A stretch of DNA of 64,000 nt from Celeribacter sp. HF31 (GTDB lineage: Bacteria; Pseudomonadota; Alphaproteobacteria; Rhodobacterales; Rhodobacteraceae): positions 372,001 through 436,000 of the forward strand of contig NZ_JAATOT010000003.1 of NCBI RefSeq assembly GCF_011806455.1, read 5' to 3'. The position numbers and the translations under genes were made by a program. Shown here in pieces: positions 16,908-25,500 of this stretch (its first letter is position 1; each line of letters starts with the position of its first letter). The notes beneath the pieces were generated by a model. It was not told where the DNA came from and ran no database searches. It saw nothing but the letters and a program-made list of their open reading frames with translations.

Positions 16908-17889
16908 TGCCGCGTCCCTCCCTTTCGCCGCGCAGCGCGCCATGCGGATCAAGCCTTTGGTCATTCTGGCTGTGCTGGCCTTGGCCGCGGTGGTCCTGTT
17001 CCTGACGCTGGGCGTGCCTGCGGGGGCGTGGGAGTTTGCGCTCAGCTTTCGCACCGGAAAGCTTGTCGGGCTCATTCTCGTGGCCTTCGCCATCGCCACC
17101 TCGACCCAGCTTTTCCATGCTGCCACCCGCAATCAAATCCTGACCCCGGCGATCATGGGCTTTGATGCGCTCTATCTGATGATCCAGACCAGTCTGGTGT
17201 TTGGCATGGGCGCCATGGCCACGCTCGATATTGATCCCTTGGTGAAATTCACCGCCGAAGTTCTGGTCATGATGGGGTTCTCGACCGCGCTTTTCCTGTG
17301 GCTTTTCACCGCGCGGTCCCGCGATCTGCATCTGCTTGTTCTGGTTGGCATCATTTTCGGCACGCTGTTTCGCAGCCTGTCGAATTTCATTTCCCGCATG
17401 ATCGACCCGAATGAATTCGTCGTCGTGCAGGGCGCCATGTTCGCGCGTTTCAATACGGTGAACATCGACCTCTTGTGGATCTCGATTGGTCTTACGACGC
17501 TCACCTTGCCGGTGCTCTGGCATATGCGGCACCAGTTCGATGTGCTGGCGCTGGGCCGCGAAACCGCGATTGGATTGGGGCTGCGCTATCGGCGTGTGAT
17601 GTTTGCGGCCTTTGGCATGATCGGCCTTTTGGTCTCGGTCTCCACCGCGCTTGTGGGGCCTGTCACCTTCTTTGGCTTGTTGGTTGTTCATCTGGCCTAT
17701 CGCATCCTGCCCGGCGCGCGGTTCGCGCCGACGCTTTTGGCCAGTTCCCTGATCGCCATCATCACCTTGGTGGGTGGGCAGGCGGTCTATGAGCATGTGC
17801 TGGGCCTTCAAGGCACGCTGTCCGTGGTGATTGACGCGCTGGGCGGCATCACCTTTCTTTACCTGCTTCTCAAAGGGGTCAGACGATGA
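16894..17889 (+). CDS. Siderophore ABC transporter permease, subunit 2 (FecCD family)
   Basis: Second FecCD-type permease, 331 residues, overlapping the previous gene by 14 bases. It keeps the late signature VGPVTFFGLLVVHLAYRILPG and LGRETAIGLGLRYRRV, and in between reads RNQILTPAIMGFDALY. It resembles FatC/YclO. The strong overlap indicates coupled translation and balanced subunit levels. Confidence 0.88.
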   Translation: MPSDSAASLPFAAQRAMRIKPLVILAVLALAAVVLFLTLGVPAGAWEFALSFRTGKLVGLILVAFAIATSTQLFHAATRNQILTPAIMGFDALYLMIQTSLVFGMGAMATLDIDPLVKFTAEVLVMMGFSTALFLWLFTARSRDLHLLVLVGIIFGTLFRSLSNFISRMIDPNEFVVVQGAMFARFNTVNIDLLWISIGLTTLTLPVLWHMRHQFDVLALGRETAIGLGLRYRRVMFAAFGMIGLLVSVSTALVGPVTFFGLLVVHLAYRILPGARFAPTLLASSLIAIITLVGGQAVYEHVLGLQGTLSVVIDALGGITFLYLLLKGVRR

Positions 17890-18668
17890 TCGAGATTTCC
17901 CACGTGAGCCATCAGATTGCCGGAGCTTCGATCCTGAGCGATGTGTCTTTGACGATTCCTCGCGGTGGCATCACGGCTTTGATCGGGCCGAATGGGGCGG
18001 GAAAATCCACGCTCTTGTCCTTGATTGCGCGTTTGACGCCGCTGCAAGGCGGGCAGATCACGGTGGATGGGGCGGATGTGACCATGACGCCGACCGATGC
18101 GCTGGCGCGACGTCTGTCGATTCTGCGTCAGGACAATTCTGTGGCCGCGCGTTTGACGGTCGCCGATCTGGTCGGTTTTGGCCGCTACCCGCATCACAAA
18201 GGTCGTCCGACTGCCGAGGATCGCGTGCATGTGGAGCAAGCCTTGGAGATGATGGGGCTGCACCCTCTGAGCGGGCGATTCCTCGATGAGCTGTCCGGTG
18301 GGCAGCGTCAAAGGGCCTTTGTCGCCATGGTTCTGGCGCAGGACACGGATTACGTGCTTTTGGATGAGCCGCTCAACAACCTCGACATGAAGCACGCGCG
18401 TCAGATGATGGAGCGGCTGAAAGAGGCTGCGCAGGCGAGTGGCAAGAGCTTTGTCATTGTCGTCCATGACATCAATTTCGCCGCCGCCTATGCCGATCTG
18501 ATCGTGGCGCTCAAAGACGGTCGGCTGCATTCCCTCGGCACGCCTGAGGAAATCGTCAACAGACCCTGCCTGCGCGACGTGTTCGAGTTGGATATTGCGG
18601 TGGAGACCGTGGGCGGACATCCCTTTGCGCTGCACCAGATTGCGCCGGAGCCGTTGGTCGATACGTAG
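17886..18668 (+). CDS. Siderophore ABC transporter ATP-binding protein
   Basis: Cytoplasmic ATPase of the importer, 260 residues, overlapping the permease by four bases (ATGA). Walker A is GPNGAGKST, the signature is LSGGQRQRAF, Walker B is YVLLDEPLNNLD, and the H-loop is VVHDINFAA. The Q-loop region reads LSILRQDN. It is closest in plan to YclP/FatE and to iron-chelate ATPases. The operon ends here, before two hairpins. Confidence 0.9.
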   Translation: MIEISHVSHQIAGASILSDVSLTIPRGGITALIGPNGAGKSTLLSLIARLTPLQGGQITVDGADVTMTPTDALARRLSILRQDNSVAARLTVADLVGFGRYPHHKGRPTAEDRVHVEQALEMMGLHPLSGRFLDELSGGQRQRAFVAMVLAQDTDYVLLDEPLNNLDMKHARQMMERLKEAAQASGKSFVIVVHDINFAAAYADLIVALKDGRLHSLGTPEEIVNRPCLRDVFELDIAVETVGGHPFALHQIAPEPLVDT

Positions 18669-18690
18669 GACTGGATTGGCAATGGGATAA

Positions 18691-18729
18691 AGGCGACAGT
18701 CGTTTTCGTGTCGAAAACGACTGTCGCCT
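18691..18729. repeat. Perfect 18-bp inverted repeat downstream of the siderophore operon
   Basis: AGGCGACAGTCGTTTTCG (18691-18708) is fully complementary to 18712-18729, with a three-base loop. On the minus strand the stem is followed by TTTATCCC, so it may end the tRNA-Leu transcript; on the plus strand there is no T-run. The perfect 18-base match is longer than a usual terminator stem. Confidence 0.6.
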
Positions 18730-18750
18730 GAGATGTTTGGGGATGCGATC

Positions 18751-18778
18751 AAACATTTTCCTTTGGAAAATGTTTTTT
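18751..18778 (+). terminator. Rho-independent terminator for the siderophore operon
   Basis: AAACATTTTCC (18751-18761) pairs with GGAAAATGTTT (18765-18775) around a three-base loop, followed by TTT on the plus strand. It lies 83 bases after the ATPase stop and touches the CCA end of the convergent tRNA gene. Confidence 0.6.
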
Positions 18779-18864
18779 GGTGCCCAGAAGAGGACTCGAA
18801 CCTCCACGTCCATACGGACACTAGCACCTGAAGCTAGCGCGTCTACCAATTCCGCCATCTGGGC
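18778..18864 (-). tRNA. tRNA-Leu (anticodon CAG)
   Basis: An 87-nucleotide class II tRNA. The acceptor stem GCCCAGA pairs with TCTGGGC, then discriminator A and an encoded CCA (18778-18780). The D-arm reads GGCGGAATTGGTAGACGC, the anticodon loop TTCAGGT gives CAG, a variable arm TGTCCGTATGGACG forms a hairpin, and the T-arm contains GGTTCGAGTCC. The layout matches the well-known tRNA-Leu(CAG). Confidence 0.97.
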
Positions 18865-19008
18865 ACAGATGTCGTGAGGCCGCGATGTAATGAGGTTGCG
18901 CGGAAGTGTCAACGGCCATTCGAAAGGTTTTTTATAGCAGCAATAGCGTCTTGTTCATTTCCGCGCTAAAAGCTAAGCAAAAGCGACAATTTGGCATTGG
19001 AGATGCAG

Positions 19009-19995
19009 ATGACGAAACTGGTCACCATCTATGGCGGCGCTGGCTTTGTCGGGCGATATATCGCCCGGCGTATGGCAAAGGAGGGCTGGCGTGTCCGCGT
19101 TGCAGTGCGTCGCCCGAATGAGTCGCTTTATGTGAAACCCTACGGTGCGGTCGGACAGGTCGAGCCGGTGTTCTGCAACATTCGCGACGATGAGTCGGTG
19201 CGCGCGGCGATGATGGGCGCGGACGCTGTCGTGAACTGTGTGGGTGTTCTGACCGAGCGTGGCAAGAATTCCTTCTCCGCGGTGCAGTCCGAGGGTGCGG
19301 CCCGGATCGCCCGGATTGCCGAGGCGCAAGGCATCGCACGTCTGGTGCAACTCTCCGCTCTGGGCGCCGATGCAAATTCCGCCTCCGAGTACGCCCGCAC
19401 CAAAGCGGAAGGTGAGGCGAAGGTGCTTGAGGCCTTCCCGAACGCCATGATCCTGCGTCCTTCCGTGATTTTCGGTCAGGAAGACGAGTTCTTCAATCGC
19501 TTCGGCAAGATGGCGGAAAAGAACGTGATCCTGCCGCTCGTGGGCGGCAACACCAAATTCCAGCCGGTTTACGTCGATGACGTCGCCCAGGCGGCTGTCA
19601 GTGGCATTCTGGGTCATGCGGAGCCGGGCATATATGAACTGGGCGGGCCTGATGTGGACACGCTGAAAGGTCTCATGGGCGACATGCTGGAGATCATTCA
19701 CCGCAATCGTCTGATCGTGAACCTGCCGTTCTGGGTTGGCAATCTGATGGCGAGCGGCTTTTCCCTGGCGCAATTCCTCACCGCCGGTCTGTTCCACAAT
19801 GGCATCCTGACCCGTGATCAGGTGAAGAACCTGAAAGTGGACAATGTCGTCTCTGACGATGCGAAAAGCTTTGCCGATCTCGGCATCAAGCCGACGGCGC
19901 TTCAGGCGGTTCTGCCGGATTACATGTGGGTCTATCGTCCGTCGGGTCAGTATGACGCGATTCGCGAAAGCGCGAAGAACCTGCGCAAAATCTGA
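19009..19995 (+). CDS. NAD(P)-binding, complex I NDUFA9-like SDR protein
   Basis: An atypical short-chain dehydrogenase related to the NDUFA9 accessory subunit of mitochondrial complex I; in alphaproteobacteria the function is not firmly established. It has 328 residues. The Rossmann motif is IYGGAGFVGRYIARRM (about 8-23), followed by DAVVNCVGVL; the usual YxxxK is replaced by YARTKAEGE. GGAG lies upstream of ATG 19009, so I preferred it to ATG 19003 or TTG 18991. The gene is followed by a strong hairpin at 20020-20048. The same strand carries no neighbour of known related function. Confidence 0.85.
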   Translation: MTKLVTIYGGAGFVGRYIARRMAKEGWRVRVAVRRPNESLYVKPYGAVGQVEPVFCNIRDDESVRAAMMGADAVVNCVGVLTERGKNSFSAVQSEGAARIARIAEAQGIARLVQLSALGADANSASEYARTKAEGEAKVLEAFPNAMILRPSVIFGQEDEFFNRFGKMAEKNVILPLVGGNTKFQPVYVDDVAQAAVSGILGHAEPGIYELGGPDVDTLKGLMGDMLEIIHRNRLIVNLPFWVGNLMASGFSLAQFLTAGLFHNGILTRDQVKNLKVDNVVSDDAKSFADLGIKPTALQAVLPDYMWVYRPSGQYDAIRESAKNLRKI

Positions 19996-20019
19996 TATCA
20001 CTCAGAGTGTGAAAATTCG

Positions 20020-20048
20020 AAAGCGCGTCCTCACCGGGCGCGCTTTTT
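20020..20048. terminator. Bidirectional Rho-independent terminator
   Basis: AAAGCGCGTCC (20020-20030) pairs with GGGCGCGCTTT (20036-20046) with one G-T pair, loop TCACC, and a T-run to 20048 on the plus strand. It lies between the convergent NDUFA9-like gene and uppP and ends both. Confidence 0.8.
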
Positions 20049-20851
20049 CATGTGTAGGAGATCACCAGAAGCACGACGCCGAGGATCACACGGTAGATCA
20101 CATAGGGCGTGAAGCTGACCGATTTGAGCAGGCGCATCATGAGTGTCAGCGCCAGAATCGCGGCGATAAAGGCAAAGACGGCGCCGATGGCCGCATCCTT
20201 GAGCATCGCCCAATCCGCATCGCCGACCACTTCGGCACCCAGGAGAATACCAGAGGCCATGATCGTCGGGATCGACATCAGCATGGCGATCTTGGCGCCG
20301 TCTTGGCGGGTATAGCCCATGGCGCGCGCGCCGGTGATGGTGATGCCCGAGCGCGAGGTGCCGGGGATGAGGGCGACCGCCTGCCAAAGGCCCAGCTTGA
20401 TCGCGTCTTTCAGGGACCAATCGCCTTCCGTTTTCTCTTCCGCGCCCTTTTGGTCGAACCAGTAAAGCACGAGGCCGAAAATCAGCATGGTCCAGCCGAT
20501 CACGGTCGGGTTGCGCATCGCGTCGGACAGGCCGGTGACTTTCAGCACGAGGCCCAGAATGACCACGGGAATGGTGGCGATCAGCAAAAGAAACGCCAGT
20601 TTCGAGCCGGGCGTGTCGATTTTCCCGGTCAACATGCGCGGCACACCGGCCAGTCCGACACCGACATCGCGCCAGAAATAAATCATGACAGCGCCCAACG
20701 TACCGATATGAACGGCGACGTCTATGGCTTGACCCTGATCTTGGGTGCCCATGAAAAAGGGGAGGAGAATCAGGTGACCCGAGGAAGACACCGGGAGAAA
20801 TTCGGTGATGCCCTGCACGATCGCGACGACAAGTAGATAGAAAAGACTCAT
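20048..20851 (-). CDS. uppP: Undecaprenyl-diphosphatase UppP (BacA)
   Basis: Integral membrane phosphatase that converts undecaprenyl pyrophosphate to the monophosphate, recycling the lipid carrier for peptidoglycan and surface glycans. It has 267 residues from ATG 20851, where GGAGTC lies upstream and the protein opens MSLFYLLVVAIVQGITEFLP. The catalytic segments are EFLPVSSSGHLIL and PGTSRSGITITGA. Several further hydrophobic helices follow. The longer in-frame start at 20896 would add a non-conserved tail. Confidence 0.94.
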   Translation of the reverse strand: MSLFYLLVVAIVQGITEFLPVSSSGHLILLPFFMGTQDQGQAIDVAVHIGTLGAVMIYFWRDVGVGLAGVPRMLTGKIDTPGSKLAFLLLIATIPVVILGLVLKVTGLSDAMRNPTVIGWTMLIFGLVLYWFDQKGAEEKTEGDWSLKDAIKLGLWQAVALIPGTSRSGITITGARAMGYTRQDGAKIAMLMSIPTIMASGILLGAEVVGDADWAMLKDAAIGAVFAFIAAILALTLMMRLLKSVSFTPYVIYRVILGVVLLVISYT

Positions 20852-21079
20852 AGCGACTCCGTGGCGATCCTGCGTGTTAAGAGCATAAACCCACATGGAA
20901 TCAATAAGAAGACAATTTATAGGTCAGCACAATTTACCTAAATTTGGGCCTGTTGGTCGAAAATCCTGCGCTGCGGCGAGAGAAAAACGAAAAATAAGAC
21001 AGTACTTCTGACTTTTCTTTTTCTCAGAGTCCTTATAATGAGGCAATAACTCACAACCAACCTTCGGAGATGTGGTGTC

Positions 21080-22513
21080 ATGGCGAAAGAGCCGATGCTC
21101 AAATTCGTGACGGTAGGCAGGGACATGCCAACCAAGCGGGACGCGGAAGATCGCAAAGACGATTTTCTGGAAATCTATGGCGAGTTCGTCGAAGCGAAAG
21201 CGGAAGAACAGGCGTCGCGCTGTTCGCAATGCGGCGTGCCCTATTGCCAGTCGCATTGCCCGCTGCACAACAACATCCCCGACTGGCTGCGCCTGACCGC
21301 AACCGGACGGTTGAAAGAGGCCTATGAGATTTCTCAGGCGACCAACACCTTCCCGGAAATCTGTGGCCGCATCTGTCCGCAGGACCGTCTCTGCGAAGGC
21401 AACTGCGTCATTGAGAACTCCGGCCATGGCACGGTGACGATCGGTTCTGTTGAGAAATACATCACCGACACGGCTTGGGAACAGGGATGGGTCGAGACGA
21501 TCACCCCTGTCGTCGAACGCGAGGAAAGCGTTGGCATCATCGGGTCCGGCCCGGGTGGTCTGGCCGCGGCCGACCGTCTGCGTCGTGCGGGGATCAAGGT
21601 CACCGTTTACGAGCGTTCCGACCGCGCCGGCGGGCTCATGATGTACGGCATTCCGGGCTTCAAGCTTGAGAAAGACATCGTTCTGCGTCGTGTTGAACAG
21701 CTCGAAAAATCGGGCGTCGAATTTGTGTTGAATTGCAATGTCGGCGAGGACATTTCCTTTGACGCGATCCGTGGCAAACACGATGCCGTTCTGATCGCGA
21801 CGGGGGTCTATAAATCCCGCGATCTCAAAGGTCCGGGTTCGGGTGCTGAGGGCATCGTGAAGGCGATTGATTACCTCACCGCCTCGAACAAGGTCTCCTT
21901 TGGCGACGAGGTCGAGGAATATGAAAGCGGTGAGCTGAACGCGAACGGCAAAAAGGTCGTCGTGATCGGTGGCGGGGATACCGCGATGGACTGTGTCCGT
22001 ACCGCGATCCGTCAGGGTGCCACCTCCGTGAAATGTCTCTATCGTCGTGACCGCGCCAACATGCCGGGCTCGCAGCGTGAGACCCAAAACGCCGAGGAAG
22101 AAGGCGTTGAATTCGTCTGGCTCTCCGCGCCGAAAGGTTTCGCGGGCGATCCGGTCTCTGGCGTGATGGTTCAGAAAATGCGCCTTGGCGCCCCGGATGC
22201 CTCCGGTCGTCAGTCGCCTGAGGTGATCGAGGGGGCCGATTATGTCGAAGAGGCCGATCTGGTGATCAAGGCGCTCGGGTTCGAGCCGGAAGAGCTGCCG
22301 AAGCTTTGGGGCGTGGACGGTTTGGAAGTGACCCGTTGGGGCACGGTTCTGGCCGATTTCAAAACCCACGCCAGCTCGCTTGAGGGTGTCTACGCCTGTG
22401 GCGACATCCAGCGTGGCGCGTCTCTGGTCGTCTGGGCGATCCGCGATGGCCGCGAAGCCGCCGATGCGATGATCGAGTATATCGACCAATCCGCCGCTGT
22501 GGCCGCCGAGTAA
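21080..22513 (+). CDS. gltD: Glutamate synthase (NADPH) small subunit
   Basis: Beta subunit that passes electrons from NADPH through FAD and iron-sulfur clusters to the large subunit, for ammonia assimilation. It has 477 residues. The N-terminal cysteines are in CSQCGVPYCQSHCPLHN and CGRICPQDRLCEGNC (two 4Fe-4S clusters); FAD binds at GSGPGGLAAADRLRRAG and NADPH at GGGDTAMDCVRTAIRQG. It is placed before gltB, 57 bases apart. The 228-base gap from uppP is the probable promoter region. Confidence 0.95.
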   Translation: MAKEPMLKFVTVGRDMPTKRDAEDRKDDFLEIYGEFVEAKAEEQASRCSQCGVPYCQSHCPLHNNIPDWLRLTATGRLKEAYEISQATNTFPEICGRICPQDRLCEGNCVIENSGHGTVTIGSVEKYITDTAWEQGWVETITPVVEREESVGIIGSGPGGLAAADRLRRAGIKVTVYERSDRAGGLMMYGIPGFKLEKDIVLRRVEQLEKSGVEFVLNCNVGEDISFDAIRGKHDAVLIATGVYKSRDLKGPGSGAEGIVKAIDYLTASNKVSFGDEVEEYESGELNANGKKVVVIGGGDTAMDCVRTAIRQGATSVKCLYRRDRANMPGSQRETQNAEEEGVEFVWLSAPKGFAGDPVSGVMVQKMRLGAPDASGRQSPEVIEGADYVEEADLVIKALGFEPEELPKLWGVDGLEVTRWGTVLADFKTHASSLEGVYACGDIQRGASLVVWAIRDGREAADAMIEYIDQSAAVAAE

Positions 22514-22570
22514 TTCGAATTGTAAAGGAGGGGAGAGGTCCCCTCCGCCTTTGATCTGAAAGGTACTGCT

Positions 22571-25500
22571 ATGACCAAGTTTGACCAAAGCTGGGCGGTT
22601 CAAGAGGCCGCAAAACGCGAATGGATGGCGGAAAACTCCCTGTTCCGTGAGGATGACGAACATTCCTCCTGTGGCGTGGGTCTTGTCGTCTCCGTCGATG
22701 GGTCGAAATCCCGCAAGGTCGTGGAAAACGGCATTTCCGCGCTGAAAGCGATCTGGCACCGAGGTGCCGTGGACGCCGACGGCAAAACCGGCGACGGCGC
22801 CGGCATCCATGTGCAAATCCCGCACCATTTCTTCGGCGACCAAATCCGCCGCACGGGTCACGAGGCCCGTCACGGTGAATTGCTCGCTGTGGGTCAGGTG
22901 TTCCTGCCGCGCACGGATTTCTCGGCGCAGGAGACCTGCCGGACCATCGTGGAGACCGAAGTCCTGCGCATGGGCTATTACATCTACGGCTGGCGCCACG
23001 TTCCGGTGGACACATCCTGCCTGGGTGAAAAAGCCAATGCGACGCGTCCCGAGATCGAGCAAATCCTGATCTCCAACTCCAAAGGTGTGGACGAAGAGAC
23101 CTTTGAGCGCGAGCTTTACGTCATCCGTCGCCGCATCGAAAAGGCCGCCTCTGCCTCCGGTGTGCGTGAGCTTTACATTTGCTCCCTGTCCTGCCGTTCG
23201 ATCATCTACAAGGGCATGATGCTCGCCGAACAGGTTGCCGTATTCTACCCGGACCTGATGGACGAGCGTTTTGAGTCCGCCTTTGCGATCTATCACCAGC
23301 GCTATTCCACCAACACCTTCCCGCAGTGGTGGCTGGCGCAACCGTTCCGCATGCTGGCGCATAACGGTGAGATCAACACGATCAAAGGCAACACCAACTG
23401 GATGAAATCGCACGAGATCCGCATGGCCTCGTCGACCTTTGGTGAGATGGCCGAGGACATCAAACCGATCATCCCGCAAGGCTCGTCGGACTCCGCCGCC
23501 CTCGATTCCGTGTTCGAAGTGCTGGTGCGGGCCGGTCGTTCTGCGCCCATGGCGAAAACCATGCTGGTGCCCGAGGCCTGGTCGAAAAACGCCGAAGAGC
23601 TGCCGAAAGCCTGGCGCGACATGTATTCCTACGTGAACTCCGTGATGGAGCCCTGGGACGGTCCGGCCGCTTTGGCGATGACCGACGGCCGCTGGGTCTG
23701 TGCCGGTCTCGACCGCAACGGTCTGCGCCCGATGCGCTATGTCGTCACCGGCGATGGCCTTGTCATCGCGGGCTCCGAGGTGGGCATGGTGCCGACCGAC
23801 GAGGCGACCGTGGTTGAAAAAGGCGCTCTGGGTCCGGGGCAATTGCTGGCGGTCGATATGGCCGAGGGCAAGCTCTACCACGATGTCGACATCAAAGACC
23901 GTCTGGCGAATTCCCAGCCCTTTGGCGAATGGGTCGGCAAGATCGTCGACCTCGAAGAAGAGCTGGCTGACCTGAATGAGACCGCGATTTTCAGCGGGGC
24001 CGAGCTTAAAAAGCGTCAGATCGCTGCGGGCTATACCATTGAAGAGTTGGAACAAATCCTTGCGCCCATGGCCGAGGATGGCAAAGAGGCGCTGGCCTCG
24101 ATGGGCGATGACACGCCCTCTGCCGTGCTGTCGAACACATATCGTCCGCTCAGCCATTTCTTCCGTCAGAACTTCTCTCAGGTGACCAACCCGCCGATTG
24201 ATAGTTTGCGCGAATTCCGTGTGATGTCGCTCAAGACGCGGTTCGGCAACCTCAAGAACGTGCTGGATGAAGACAGCTCCCAGACCGAGATTCTCGTGCT
24301 GGAGAGCCCCTTTGTCGGCAACGCGCAATTCGACGCGTTGAAAACCCATTTCAACGCACCGATGACCGAGATCGACTGTACCTTCCCGGTCGATGGTGGT
24401 CCGAATGCGTTGCGCGCCGGGCTGGATCGTATCCGTGCCGAGGCCGAAGAGGCCGTGCGTTCGGGCGGGGGTCACATCATCCTGACCGATCAGGCGCAGG
24501 GTGAGGACAAAATCGCGATGCCGATGATCCTCGCGACCTCTGCAGTGCACAGCTGGCTGACGCGCAAAGGTTTGCGGACGTTCTGTTCGCTGGGCGTGCG
24601 TTCGGCGGAATGTATCGACCCGCATTATTTTGCGGTTCTGATCGCTTGTGGCGCGACTATCGTGAACGCCTATCTGGCCGAGGATTCCTTGGCCGACCGG
24701 ATCGAACGCGGCCTGTTGGACTGCACCCTGACCGAAGCCGTGGCGCGTTACCGTGCCGCCGTGGACGCCGGTCTTTTGAAGATCATGGCGAAGATGGGCA
24801 TCTCGGTGATCTCGTCTTATCGCGGTGGTCTGAACTTCGAGGCCGTGGGCCTGTCCCGCGCAATGGTCAACGAGTTCTTCCCCGGCATGCATTCGCGCAT
24901 CTCCGGCATTGGTGTCGGCGGCATTCAGCACAAGTTGGAAGCCGTGCACAAACAAGGCTGGCTGGGTGGCAACACGCTTCCCATCGGCGGTTTCTACAAG
25001 TCCCGCAAATCCGGCGAGACCCACGCGTGGGAAGCGCAGTCGATGCACATGCTGCAATCGGCCTGTGATCGTGCCTCCTACGAGATGTGGAAACAGTATT
25101 CCGCCAAGATGCAGGCTATGCCGCCGATCCATCTGCGCGATCTGTTGGACTTCAAGCCGCTGGGCAAACCGGTGCCGATCGAAGAGGTGGAATCCATCAC
25201 CTCGATCCGCAAACGCTTTGTGACGCCGGGTATGTCCTTGGGCGCGCTGTCGCCTGAGGCACACCGCACACTGTCCATCGCGATGAACCGCATCGGGGCG
25301 AAATCCGACTCCGGTGAGGGTGGCGAGTCGCCTGACGATTTCACGCCGGAACCCAATGGTGACAATGCGTCCGCAAAGATCAAACAGGTGGCCTCCGGTC
25401 GCTTCGGTGTGACCGCCGAATACCTGTTGGCCTGTGAAGAGTTGGAGATCAAAGTCGCTCAGGGCGCGAAGCCGGGTGAGGGTGGTCAGCTTCCGGGGAT

